A stretch of 64,000 bases of DNA from positions 26,037,249 to 26,101,248 of the forward strand of contig CM045735.1 of the NCBI GenBank assembly GCA_024760905.1, written 5' to 3'. A model generated the notes under the pieces. That model made no database searches. It was not told where the DNA came from and saw nothing but the letters and a program-made list of their open reading frames with translations. Origin of the DNA: Plotosus lineatus (Eukaryota > Chordata > Actinopteri > Siluriformes > Plotosidae). Positions 8,441 through 19,800 of the stretch are shown here, piece after piece. Each line of letters starts with the position of its first letter. Within the stretch, counting starts at the first letter, position 1. The position numbers and the translations under genes are program-made.

Positions 8441-11296
8441 TCCCCTCCCTGAATCGCCACCTTATCGTGGTGGAGGGGTTTGCGTGACCTAATGATCCTA
8501 GGAGCTATGTTGTCGGGGCATAATGCCCCTGGTAGGGTCACCCAAGACAAACAGGTCCTGAGTGAAGGTCCAGACGAAGTGCGATTCAGAAGACCCTTAT
8601 GACATCTAAGAAACATCTAAGGAAGCAGTCTCCCTTGACCGGACGTGGGTCACCGGGGTTCCCTCCTGGAGCCAGGCCCGGGGGAGGGGCTCAAAGCCGA
8701 GTGCCTGGTTGTCGGGCTTCTACCCATGGAGCCTGGCCGGGCCTAGCCCAAAAAGGAGACACGAGTCTGCCCTCGCTTGGACCCACCACCCATGGGAGGA
8801 GTTTTAGGGGTCGGGTGCAGTGTGAGCTGGGTGGCAGCCGAAAGGTATGGGTTCTGTCTGACCAAACATCGGCTACTTACTCTGACCCTCGGGACATGGA
8901 ATGTCACCTCTCTGGCGGGGAAGGAGCTTGATCTGATGCGTGAAGTGGAGAGATACCAACTAGTCGGGCTCATCTCAACGTATAGCTTGGGCTTTGGAAC
9001 CATCCATCTCGAGAGAGGCTGGAGGACCTTATTCTATTCTGGAGTTGCTCATGGAGAGAGGTGGCGAGCCGGTGTGGGTATTCTTGTTGCCCCTCACCCC
9101 CATCCCGGTGCCCAAATGTTGGGGTTCTCCCCGGTTGACAAGTAGGGTGGGGGGACGGGTCCTGACTTTTATTTGTGCTTATGCACTAAATGACAGTTCA
9201 GAGTACACACACTTTTTGGAGTCTTTGGGGGGGGGGGGTCGAACAACGCTCCCTCGGAAGACTCACTCTTTGTCTTGGGAGACTTCAACGCCAATGTGGG
9301 CAACGATAGTGTGACCTGGAAGGGTGTGATCGGTAGCTACGGCCTCTCCAGTCTGAACCCAAATGGTGTTTCGTTGTTAGACAACCTGACGAGCACAGAA
9401 GTCTATCACGAAAAAAAGTTCGAACATAAGTGTGCCCATAAGTGCACTTGCCACCAGGACACCCTAGGTCACAGTTCGATGATTGACTTTGTAGTCGTGT
9501 CATCGGTCTTGCGGCCATATGTTCTGGACACTCGGGTGAAGAGAGGAGCTGAGCTGTCTTCCGATCACTACATGGTGGGGAGTTGGCTTCGGTGGTGAGG
9601 AGAGGCTGCCTTCCAGACCTGGCAGGCCCAAGCATGTAATTTGGGTCTGCTGGCAACGTTTGGCGGAGTCCCCTTTCCGAAAGACAGGCCTTTAACTCTC
9701 ACCTCCGGCAGAGCTACAACCACATCCCTGAGGAGACAGGGGACATGGATTCCGAATTAACCATGTTTTGTGCCTCCATTGCTAAGGCGGTAGCCCATAG
9801 CTGTAGCCGTGAGGTCGTCGGTGCTTGTTGTGGCGGTAGCCCCCGAAACTGGTGGTGGACACCTGTAGTGATTGGAGCCGTCCAGCTGAAAAAGGAGGCC
9901 TATCGGGGTTTATTAGCCTGTGGGACTCCACAAACAGTGGACAGGTACCGGCACACCAAACATGCTACAGCCAAGGCTGCCACGGATGCAAAATCTTGGG
10001 CAAGGGAGGAGTTTGGTGAGGGCCTGCAGAGTGATTATCAGTTGGCCTCAGAAAGGTTCTGGACCACCATTCAACACCTCAGGAGGGGAAGCAGTTCTCC
10101 AAACACTGTTTACATTGGAGATGGGATTTAGGAGGAACAATGTGGTTTTCGTCCTGGCCGCAGTACTCTTGACAACTCTATATGCTCTACAGGATTCTGG
10201 AGGGGACCGTGTCCCTCAAACAATCTTGTGGGGCGAGCACCGAGAGTACGGCGTTCCGGACCCGTTGCTACGAGCCATTCGGTCGCTCTATCATTGGAGC
10301 CAGAGTTTGGTCCGTATTGGCAATAACGGGTCAAATTCGTTTCCGGTGGGAGTTGGAGTCCACCAAGGCTGTCCTTTGTCACCGGTTCTGTTCATAATTT
10401 TTATGGACAGAATTTATAAGTGCAATCGAGGCGTTGAGGGGTTCTGGTTTGATGGCCATCAGATCTCATCTCTACTTTTTGCGGATGATGTTGTCCTTTT
10501 GGCTTCATCAAGTCGGTACCTCCAGTTCTCATTGGAGCGATTTGCAGCCGAGCGTGAAGCAGCCAGGATGAGGATCAGTACCTCCAAGTTTGAGGCCATG
10601 GTTCTCAGTCGGACAAGGGTGGAATGCACCCTTCAGGTCAGGAATGAGGTCCTGCCCCAAGTGGAGGAGTTTAAATATCTAGGGTCTTGTTCACAAGTGA
10701 GGGAACGATGGAGCGAGAGATCGACAGCCGGATCACTGCAGCCTCTGCTGTTAAGCGGCGCCTGTACCGGTCCGTCGTGGTGAAGTAGGATCTAAGCCGC
10801 AAGACGAAGCTCTCAATATACCAGGCGATCTATGTTCCAACCCTCAGCTATGGTCAAAAGCTTTGAGTAGTGACCAAAAGAACAAGATCGCGGATACAAG
10901 CAGCTGAAATGAGCTTCCTTCGCCGGGTGGCGGGGTTCTCCCTTAGTAATCAGGTAAGAAGCTCTACCATCCGTGGGGAGCTCGGACTAGATCCGCTGAT
11001 ACTCCACATTGAGAGGGGCCAGTTGAGGTGGCTCGGGCATCTGGTCAGAATGTCTCCCGGATGCCTCCCTGGTTTGGTGTTTCGGGCATGTCCAACCGGG
11101 AAGAGACCCCGGGATCAATCTAGAACACGCTAGAGTGAGTATGGCTCTTGGCTTGTCTGGGACCGCCTCAGTGTCCCCCCGGGAGAGTTGGAGGAAGTGG
11201 CTGGGGAGAGGGACATCTGGACCTCTTTGCTTAGGTTGCTGCCCCCGCGACCCGACCCTGGACTTAGCGGAAGAGATGAGATAGATAGATAGATAG
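8441..11296 (+). mobile_element. Rex3-1: Rex3-type LINE with internal deletions
   Basis: It starts three bases after the Tc1 target TA with the Rex3 leader (CCCTGAATCGCCACCTTATC) and ends with GCGACCCGACCCTGGACTTA, GCGG and a GATA-repeat tail. The order is leader, endonuclease, RT and C-terminal domain on the plus strand. No flanking duplication was found. Compared with Rex3-2, two internal pieces are missing: about 440 bp at 10128 and about 58 bp near 10201. Confidence 0.88.
8777..11277 (+). pseudogene. Rex3 endonuclease-reverse transcriptase, deleted and frameshifted
   Basis: Endonuclease blocks are visible: GTWNVTSLAGKE (about 8898), GDFNANVGND (about 9278) and ELSSDHYMVGSWL (His of the active site, about 9550). 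The RT retains HQGCPLSPVLFIIFMDRI and SSLLFADDVVLLASS (about 10465), then the C-terminal blocks AAEMSFLRRVAGFS and RWLGHLVRM. The palm block that carries the first catalytic Asp (FVDLRKAFDRV in Rex3-2) is removed by a short deletion near 10201, and the RT N-terminus by another at 10128. Frameshifts at about 9140, 9310, 9600 and 10780 add to the damage. No activity is possible. Confidence 0.9.
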
Positions 11297-11789
11297 CAAA
11301 GGTGTGAGGTAATGAAGTTTCAACCGGACCCAAAATGCAGGAGGCAGTGTGAGATGGCACAGAGTGGATTTATTATTCAAATTGGAAGCACTTAAGGAGA
11401 GCGCACACACATTAACTGTTCACACAATACTGTTGGCGCTGAGGAAACAATAAAAATTCAACATGGGAAACTACCAGGATGCAGAGAGAACACAGGTAAG
11501 CAGGGACATGATGCGAGACAATCTTCTGGCGCAGAGGTAAGTGTGCAGTTTGTGTTTATAGGGAGTACATGAGAGGAGTGAATTCAGGTGTGAGCTACTA
11601 CAATCAGCTCGAGCAGTTCAGCCGGAGTGGGCAGAAAACAGAGCTGGAGAACACAAGGAAGCAGAAACGTGATGCGAGTCAATCCTCTGGCGCGCCTATC
11701 AGCCGGAGCGGGGATAAAATACTTCGAGAACACAGCCGCAAAATATCAAAGTCCCCCCAAAACACAGACCATAACAAAAACAACAAAAG
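11297..11789. repeat. Unclassified repeat-like segment without coding capacity
   Basis: The composition differs from its surroundings. It begins with a CCGGACCCAAAATGCAGGAG block and holds two similar sub-blocks: GATGCGAGACAATCTTCTGG near 11510 and GATGCGAGTCAATCCTCTGG near 11671. The style resembles non-autonomous elements common in fish, but I cannot name one. It ends where the pogo-like copy begins. Confidence 0.35.
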
Positions 11790-12290
11790 AACATGAAGTG
11801 TAATAAATTGGATAAACAAAAAGGATCAACATGCTACACCATAGTACATAAAATCGCACATACAAACATTCTAAACATTAATTTAGGTACTGTACTGGAA
11901 TAATAATTGAAAAAGACTTTAATACTACAGTTCTTTACAACAACAGTTCAGATGATTCTTCCTCTTCAGGCACTTCAGAGGAAACTGCCGTTTCTTCAGG
12001 AGAAAGTCTTATTTCTTCAGAAGAGACAAGCAACGCCATTACCTTTTCTGGCGCCTAGCCGGCGTTTGAGTGGCATCATAGCGCTTAACTGGTGATTAAA
12101 ACACACTAAAAAAATGCACATTAACAACTTGTGCGCGAATGAGAAAAAAGGGGTGTATACATCATCTCAACCAATCAGCAGGAGGGAGAACAGCCATTGG
12201 CTGAATTTTAATCACGTGACAGTTGCTCGGCAATCCGCGAATATGCGGGGGCCCAAGCGCAAAACCGCGAATCGTCAAGGTCCTATTGTA
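11790..12290 (-). mobile_element. Pogo/Tigger-like element, minus-strand copy
   Basis: The end at 12290 (GTCAAGGTCCTATTGTA) is the inverse of the start of the 2331 copy, and the two match throughout. Read on the minus strand, about 11935-12036 encodes an acidic serine/glutamate-rich tail (SSEEIRLSPEETAVSSEVP, then EEEESSE) ending in a stop. Acidic C-termini are known from Tigger/pogo transposases, so this may be the 3' end of such a gene. No DDE motif is present. Confidence 0.6.
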
Positions 12291-12394
12291 TGTGTATACA
12301 TATATAAATCAAATTTCTTTTTCAAAACATGACATTTCATTCATACACCATGTTTTAAAGAGCTTTCAAGGGTGGCTGTCATTGTCTACCCATA

Positions 12395-12640
12395 TGGTGC
12401 TGATTTTTGACTGGTCATGTCAGGTGGGACAGCAACTAGTTCTTGCTGAATAGCAACCTAAATGGCTTCAAGAGTTTGGGGGTCAAGGAGCAGACAGTTG
12501 TGTTTTATGGTAGCCCACAGGAAATTAAAAAAAAAAAAAAAATCACTAGGGCTGAGGTCAGGAGGACAGGCCATTCACCTAATGAGATCACCTCATCCAA
12601 ACAGTTTATGTGCATGCCTTAGCTACATGAAGTTCTTCAA
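12395..12640 (-). pseudogene. Mariner/IS630-like transposase C-terminal scrap
   Basis: On the minus strand, with one frame change, the residues read PPDLSPSDFF, an expanded run of phenylalanine codons (poly-A at 12525-12541 on the plus strand) and then FLWATIKHN. This matches the PDLSPxDFFLW signature around the last catalytic residue of mariner-like DDE enzymes. Little else can be aligned by eye. It is badly decayed. Confidence 0.45.
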
Positions 12641-12944
12641 ACACAAGTTCAGGTCCGCACCACCAAGTTACATGTATGCAAATGAGTAAAAACTCTGCAT
12701 TAGATTTTGTGAGCAAAAAATTTGTTCGTAACCTTTAACCTTTTGCTTTACTTTTGAATATAGGAGAGGTTCATCTTTTTCAGACACACATTGTGGCTTG
12801 ATATACATAAATGGATAAAACAAATGATGAAATATTTCCCAGCTTCTCTTTCCAGAAATGACTTGCCATGAGAAATACTAACTTATCTTAGACTAAATTC
12901 ACTCAATTTTGTTTAATTAAGGCTTATTTATAATGTCTGAATTT

Positions 12945-13538
12945 TCCGCTTCATCCTTCCCTCAGTCGAGAACAAGACCCCGAGATACTTGAGCTCCTCC
13001 ACTTGTGGTAGGACCTTGCAGACCCAACATGCTGCAGCCTCTGCTGTAAAGTAGAGCCTGTATTTGTCCTTCATGGTGAAGAGGGTGCTGAGTCGCAAGG
13101 CGAAGCTCTCAATTTACCAGCTGGTATACAAAACCCTCACCTATGGTCACAAGCTTTGAGTAGTGACCGAAAGAAGAAGATCACAGATACAAGCAGCTGA
13201 AGGTGGAGAAGCTCTCCCTTATAGATAGGCTAAGAAGCTCAGCCATCCAGTGGGGGCTTGGAGTAAAACCCACTGCTCCTCCATATTTAAAGGAGCCAGA
13301 TGAGATGGCTTGGGCATCTGGTTAGAATGTCTCCCAAACACCTCCCTGGCCTGGTGTTTCGGACATGTCCAACCAGGAAGAGACCCCGGGGTCGACCAAG
13401 AACATGCTGGAGGGATTATGTCTCTCAGCTGGTCTGGGAATACCTCAGAAGAGATGGAAGTGGCTGGGAAGCAGGATATCTGGATCTTATTCCTTGGGTT
13501 GCTATTATTATTATACCGATGAACATGAATTAATTAAT
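12945..13538 (+). mobile_element. Rex3 insertion with 5' inversion (twin priming)
   Basis: Two Rex3 segments lie head to head. On the minus strand, 12945-13013 reads VLPQVEELKYLGVLFSTEG and on to the MKRE block. On the plus strand, 13014-13538 starts at the directly following part of the protein and runs through the LGHLVRMSP and CPTRKRPRGRPRT blocks. The whole is flanked by an exact 14-bp duplication, TAATGTCTGAATTT (12931-12944 and 13539-13552). Adjacent element sequence with one part inverted inside a single target duplication is the mark of twin priming. The copy is about 0.6 kb and non-coding. Confidence 0.88.
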
Positions 13539-13552
13539 TAATGTCTGAATTT

Positions 13553-14696
13553 GAGTTTATTTATGCCATTTCAGTGAATCTATTGACAGGCTTTGTGTTA
13601 AAAAAAATTGCAGTCATGAAGTATTTTCGCCTTTTTAATTTAACTATTTTAAAAGTTTTTTTTTTTTAATGCATCACCAAAAGGGAAATAGGGTATAGCA
13701 CAACTTTGATGTCTGTATTTGCTCATTTTCACCACAGTCATTTCTTATAATTTTGGATTAAAGAACAATTTAGTAAGTAGTATAAACCCACTCAGCAAAA
13801 TTAAAGAAGACTTAAGCAAAAACCCTTTAATTTTCGAGACACGGCACCTTACATTTCTATCAAGTGTAGGATGCGTGTAACAGCTAAATGCTAATATTTT
13901 ATATAATCCTAAGAAAATGAATGATGAATAAAAATCCACTTGCCCAAATACAGAAATAGAGCAGTCCTCTTAGGTGAGTATTATAAACAGTTTCTTAAAT
14001 TCTGCTTTACCCCTCTGTACTATGATCTAGCGAAAGAATATCATGATATTTACTGATGAAAGGTTTTAAAGCACTTTTTAAGTCGCTGCATAATTAAGGT
14101 CATGGTATAAACGCAGTAAATATACGTACGTACCTGAACGCAGATTCGTCTTTATCGCGATTGGACAGAAGCGGAAACGCACTCCTTCGATTGAAAAGCT
14201 TCTGAAATAATGTAGGTGACATTTTCAGATCAACTCCTCAAACTCCTTTACATTGGTACAAATGACTCCATTTGTGGCCTGCTGTAGTCATATGACGAAC
14301 ATTACTCACACAAGCCTTCGTCCGCCGTTCCTTCTTCTAATTGGTTGATATATTTGGCAGATAACCACGTGATGAACAGAGCTACTTTTGTTGTTGTTGA
14401 TGGTGGTGGTGATAGTGATGTGTGTGTAAGTGAGAGTGTGTGTGTGTGTGTGTGTGAGAGGGAGAGAGAGAGAGACCTTTCATGCATTCACGTTTGGCCT
14501 CATGATGGGAATTCCGAGTGTTTTAACTAACTCGATTCTTTCGGTTCGTTCAACGGTAGCGAATCGATTCATTTGCAAGGCACACTGTTAACTGACTGCG
14601 ATATTTATTCTGCCTTATGAAGAGGTATCATACCCGAATAGTCAATCCTTCGATTTCTCTTTTACTTTTTATATGAAAAGCCTGGTTTGCAAATTA
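13553..14696. other. AT-rich stretch without recognised gene or repeat
   Basis: No coding frame with recognisable similarity was seen. It contains a T-run (13658-13668) and a mixed GC segment at 14125-14340 with scattered CpG. I see no exon signals convincing enough to call. Confidence 0.5.
14421..14475. repeat. Microsatellite (GT)n(GA)n
   Basis: Interrupted GT units run into a GA-rich tract, following a TTG/GGT-rich stretch from about 14386. Open frames across it are composition artefacts. Confidence 0.9.
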
Positions 14697-14846
14697 AAAA
14701 CATTCATTTTTTGAATCACTTAGTCCTAATTTGGGTGGCAGGGAGAGTTAAATGCACTGGGGGACAGCACTGACAACCAGTGACAATGGGGCTTGAACCT
14801 CCAACATTGGGATTAGTAATCCAGCACCTTACCACCAGGCCACCTA
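14697..14846 (-). mobile_element. SINE-A copy with internal deletion
   Basis: The tail side (CACTTAGTCCTAATTTGGGTGG) is joined directly to the tRNA-like head (GGGCTTGAACCTCCAACATT, ending CACCAGGCCACC), so the central part found in the full copy at 39521-39867 is missing. Confidence 0.78.
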
Positions 14847-15364
14847 ATTTAGAAACAGTTTGACAAGTATATGGATGTAGTACTTTATTTTAATACTTTA
14901 TTTTAAAAAGTGATTGTATTTAATATGCTTTTGAGGTTTTTTCAAACTGAAACCTTAAACATTGCAAAACCTCTGCACATAATAGTTCAGTGTTGTTTTT
15001 GTTCGTATTTTTCTTTGTACTTTTCATTTTCCTTCTGATATTTAATTTTACAATGTGTGTTCTTACACCTTTTATAACTTTCATATTTTAGCTTTTGTGA
15101 AATTGTTCATTTTAAATGTGTATCAATTTACTTTTACTTTGTGTTGTCAAACTACATCATTTTAATATTTTTATAACTATGAAATAATAGTATTTTGACA
15201 TTTATATAAATTATTCTTTACTTAATGCTGCTTAAAACAAATTAGTGATCTGTGTGTTTAATTTTGTTAGTGTTTTCTTGCAATTAAACTAAAACATTTT
15301 AGAAATTGCAAAAATTGGTGACTGCAAATCACTACATTTGCCTAGTATGTTCATCATCCACTAT
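14847..15364. other. AT-rich stretch without recognised feature
   Basis: Strongly AT-rich sequence with no open frame of note and no match to the other repeats in the window. Confidence 0.5.
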
Positions 15365-16512
15365 GTCTTCTTCTTCTTCTTCTTTTACTTTCGGCTGCTC
15401 CCTTCAGGGGTCGCCACAGCAAATCATCCGCCTCCACCTCACCCTGTCCTCCGCATCTTCTTTTCTGACTCCAAGCAAACAAGAAGGGGCTCAGAGCTGA
15501 CCCTTGATGCAGTCCCACCTCCACCTTGAATTCGTCGGTCACACCGACAGCACACCTCACCACTGTCTTACATCTCTCATACATGTCCTGCACCACTCTA
15601 ACATACTTCTCTGCCACTCCAGACTTCCTCATGCAATACCACAGTTCTTCTCTTGGCACCCTGTCATATGCTTTTTCCAGATCCACAAAGGCACAATGTA
15701 GCTCCCTCTGACCTTCTCTGTACTTCTCTATTAACATCCTCAAGGCAAACATTGCATCTGTGGTGCTCTTTCTTGGCATGAAACCAAACTGTTGTTCACA
15801 AATGCTGACCTCTGCCTCTGAGGTCAGCCCTTAGTCTAGCTTCCACTATTCTTTCCCATAACTTCATCGTATGGCTCATCAACTTTATCCCTCTGTAGTT
15901 GCTGCAACTCTGCACGTCTCCCTTGTTCTTAAAAATGGGCACCAGCACACTTCTCCTCCACTCCTCCGGCATCTGCTCACTCTCTAGTACCTTGTTGAAT
16001 GTTCTTGTCAGAAAATCTACTGCTACCTCTCCTAGACACTTCCATACCTCCACAGGTATATCATCAGGACCAACTGCCTTTCCATTCTTCATCCTCGTCA
16101 ATGCCCTTCTCACTTCACCCTTACTGATCTTTGCTACATCCTGCTCCTCAATGGTTACCTCTTCTACTCTTTTTCTCTCTCATTTTCCTCATTCATCAGC
16201 TCTTCAAAGTACTCTTTCCATCTTCCCAGCACACTTCTGTCATTAGTCAATAGAGTTCCCTCTCTGTCCTTTATCAATCTAACTTGCTGCATGTCCTTCC
16301 CATCTCTATTTCTCTGCTGTGCCAACCTGTATAGATCATTTTCTCCCTCTTTACTACCCAACCTATCATACAAGTCATCATACGCCCTCTGTTTGGCCTT
16401 AGCCACTGTTACTTTCGCCTTACGCTGTGTCTCCCTGTACTCCTGTTTACTCTCTTCGGTCCTCTCAATGTCCCACTTCTTCTTGGCTAACCTCTTCCTT
16501 TGTACACACTCC
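15365..16512 (-). mobile_element. RTE-3: truncated, internally deleted RTE LINE
   Basis: The 3' tail (TCT)n and the conserved end block lie at 15365-15400. At about 15475 the sequence jumps from the last coding block to the HQGSALSP region, losing about 750 bp that contains the FADD box. The remaining minus-strand frames give [15 protein letters not shown], the [15 protein letters not shown] block and the KKWDIERTEESKQEYRETQ linker. The 5' side stops at about 16512, where retroviral gag sequence starts without a gap. It cannot encode an active enzyme. Confidence 0.88.
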
Positions 16513-16860
16513 ACACTTTGTACGCATTTCACAGATCGTCAACGTCTCATCGTTAGAACTGCCGGAGAAAGGGTTCGTATGTTAGAATCAGATGGACTAT
16601 TGAATGTGAAGAATAAGGTTCTGCTGGCGGTGGCCCCCCAGGGCCCTCGTGATAAGAATAGGAGAAGGGATTCGTATAGAAAGACCGGAAAATGTCATTA
16701 TTGTGGTAAGGAAGGGCACTGCAAAAAAGAGTGTAGAAAGAAACAGAGAGACGAATGTAATTCTGCCTCTCGGACCCACCAAGGAGATAATTTGTCTCGC
16801 CCCCACTCAGATTCCGCAGGCGTAGCGCCAACACGGCCATACCCGCGGGAACACAAATAG
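16513..16860 (+). pseudogene. gag: ERV gag C-terminus with CCHC zinc knuckle
   Basis: About 115 codons of the nucleocapsid end remain. After a basic stretch there is a complete zinc knuckle, CHYCGKEGHCKKEC, with C-X2-C-X4-H-X4-C spacing, which binds genomic RNA in retroviruses. A hydrophilic tail follows, ending in TAG at 16858-16860. The next codons continue into pol in the same frame. Matrix and capsid are missing upstream, because sequence before 16513 belongs to RTE-3. Confidence 0.9.
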
Positions 16861-19800
16861 GGATGCCCGCGGAGTAGGGACCCCGTGACCTGTAGCTTAA
16901 TGCACCTAGTGTTTAACTCGGCCTGCAATGAGAATCTGCCCCTCCTTCCTATTGTTCTAGAAGGGGTAGAATATCTTTTTGTTATCAATAGTGGCGCAAC
17001 CCTATCTTCTTTAGGCAGGGACTATCAGGGTGCTGTCTCCTCCAGGTCTACCAGCTCTGTGGGAATAGATGGGGTCCCCTTCTCCTCCCCATATACGCCG
17101 CCCTTTTTTTTATGTTTTCCTGATGACCCTACGCTTGATAAATTGCAAATATCCTACTCATTTGTACATATGTTCGAATGCCCTTTTAATTTGCTAGGCC
17201 GCGACCTCATGAGCATTCTGGGGTTCCAAATCTCTTCCCAAGGTTCGAGCATGACCATTCAAACGTGTGACACCTCCTCTGTTTCTCTGTTGTCATTGCA
17301 AGCACAGCCCTTGCCCTTTAATGTTAATTCGGCGTGCGTGGCGAGTTCCACCTCGCCCCCTGTACTCGACATGCTGCCCATCAATCTTTGGGCAGAACAT
17401 AAGAATGACGTGGGTTGTGTGGACTGCGTCCCGTATGAAGCTACCGTGAAGCACATTTCGCCCGTGTACATCCGACAATACCCCTTATCGCCTCAAAAAA
17501 TGTTGGGTATCGACACTATTTTGGCCGCTCTTCTGGAACAGGGTATCATCGTGCCGTGCACAAGCCCTTATAACACTCCTGTGAACCCGGTTCCCAAGCC
17601 GGACGGTTCCTGGCATTTAACACAGGACCTCAGAAAAATTAACGAGCTCATCATCCCAGTTTCGCCGGTTGTTCCGGATGTGCCCTCTATTATGGCTTCT
17701 ATTCCTTGCGATCACACCCATTTCTCCGTAATCGACCTGTGCTCGGCGTTTTTTAGTATCCCGGTTGAGCCCAGCACACAACCCCTCTTCGCTTTCACAC
17801 ACCGGCAGCGACAGTACACCTGGACTAGATTACCTCAAGGATTTATTGACTCTCCTGCCGTTTTCTCGACTGCAGTTAGGGATGCACCGGGGTCTCTTGA
17901 CGTTCCCGTAGGTTCCTGCATTCACTCTTATGCTGATGACCTCCTGGTGTCCGGCCTAACTTATGAACTGTGTCTCGATGCAACCGTTCAACTGCTCCTC
18001 TTACTGGAAAAAAAGGGTTTCAAGGTCTCCAAGCCCAAGTTACAGTTCTGTCTCCCCACTGTGATATATCTGGGCTACGAACTCTCTCACGGGATAAAAC
18101 GCCTTACTCAGGATGGCGTCAAGATCATAGTGGACACTCAGAAGCCTGCCACTAAACAAGCGCTCCTGGCTTTCCTGGGCCTCATTAACTACTGCCGACA
18201 ATGGATCCCGGACTGTTCTTTTTATGACAAACGTTTACGCTCTGCCGTGGCTCACACTGACCCTCTCCACCAACCCTTGGTCTGGACTGAGGACATGCTG
18301 GACGCATTCAAAGCCCTGAAGTCGGCCCTATGCTCCGCGCCGGCTCTCAGGCTCCCGGATTACAACAAACCCTTTCATCTCTATGTCGCTCACCAGGCCG
18401 GCACGGCTTCTGGAGTCTTGGCGCAGGACCACGGGGGACGACGACTTAGGCCTTGTGCTTTCCTCTCTAAAACTCTAGATACTGTGGCTCAGGGTTTACC
18501 TGCCTGCCTTCGCGCCGTCGCTGCCAGTGCAGTGTTAGTTCTCGAAGCAGAAAAAATAGTGCTCTCTCATCCACTCGTTTTACACACCAGCCATCAGGTT
18601 AGGCATATCCTTAATACTCTGTCCACACAACACATGTCTTCTCAATGTCGCTCAGGTTACGAGGCCATCCTTTGTGCTACTGATAATCTAACCATCTCTT
18701 GTTCCTCTTCCCTAGATAACGTGGCCCAGGCCCTACAGCGCCTGCTTAATGTTCAAGATGACTGCGAACCGTTGGAACATGACTGCATGGACACCATTGT
18801 CCATGACACCAGTATTAGGCCCGACTTATTATCCACGCCTCTCTCGACAGGTCTCTCCCTGTTTGTAGATGGGTCATGATCGAAACCCCCCGACGGAGTG
18901 TTCCTCTGCGGCTACGCGGTATGTTCCTTACCGGACCAAGTTTTGGAAGCGCACTCGCTCCCCTTTAATTCCGCTCAAGCAGCGGAGTTATATGCGCTCA
19001 CTCGGGCATGTACTCTCGCCTCCGACCAGGACGTTACTATATACACTGACTCTCGTTACGCTTTCGGGGTGGCGCATGATTTCGGCCGTATCTGGCAATC
19101 TCGTGGTTTCACTGCTGCTGACGGTAAGCCCATTTCACATTCTACTTTGGTCCAGGACCTTATTGTGTCCTGCAATCTCCCGCTCCGTTTAGCGATCGTA
19201 AAGACCCGCGGTCATTCCTCTGACCACACTGATGAGGCACGAGGTAACTCTTTGGCTGACCGCGCGGCTAAACAGGCTGCCTCGCTCGGCTCCATGCCGC
19301 CGTTCCTGCAGCCCGCGCTGGTGTCAACCTCACACATGCTTAGCGCCCTCCTCCCTGACTTGGATCTGAAATCCCTTCAGTCCTCGGCGTCCACAGAACA
19401 TACTGATTTTTGGTCCTCACAGGGCTCTCAGCCCTCGAGTGACAGCATTCTACTCGATTCGACTGGTCGTTTATGCCTGCCCACGCACTGCCTTCCTTTC
19501 CCCGTCCACGAGTTTCATGGGCCTACACATCGCGGTCGAAGAGGGGTGGTGACAGATATGGAAAAAGATTTTTGTATACGACAACTACCCTCTACGGTGC
19601 ACAGCATTCTGGAAAAATGCCTGATTTGTGCACAGAACAATGTGTCTAAACCACATGCATCACATCAGCATCTGCCGAAACCAGATACTCCCTTCCAGGA
19701 GTGGCAGATAGATTTTACTCACATGCCCCGGCAGGGCCCCTTTAAATATCTATTGGTTATCGTGGATAAATTTTCCCAGTGGGTCGAAGCTTTCCCGTGT

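Noticed and set aside
14125..14340. A host promoter or first exon suggested by CpG-containing sequence and a CACGTG-like site
   Set aside because: No open exon, splice donor or downstream gene could be supported.
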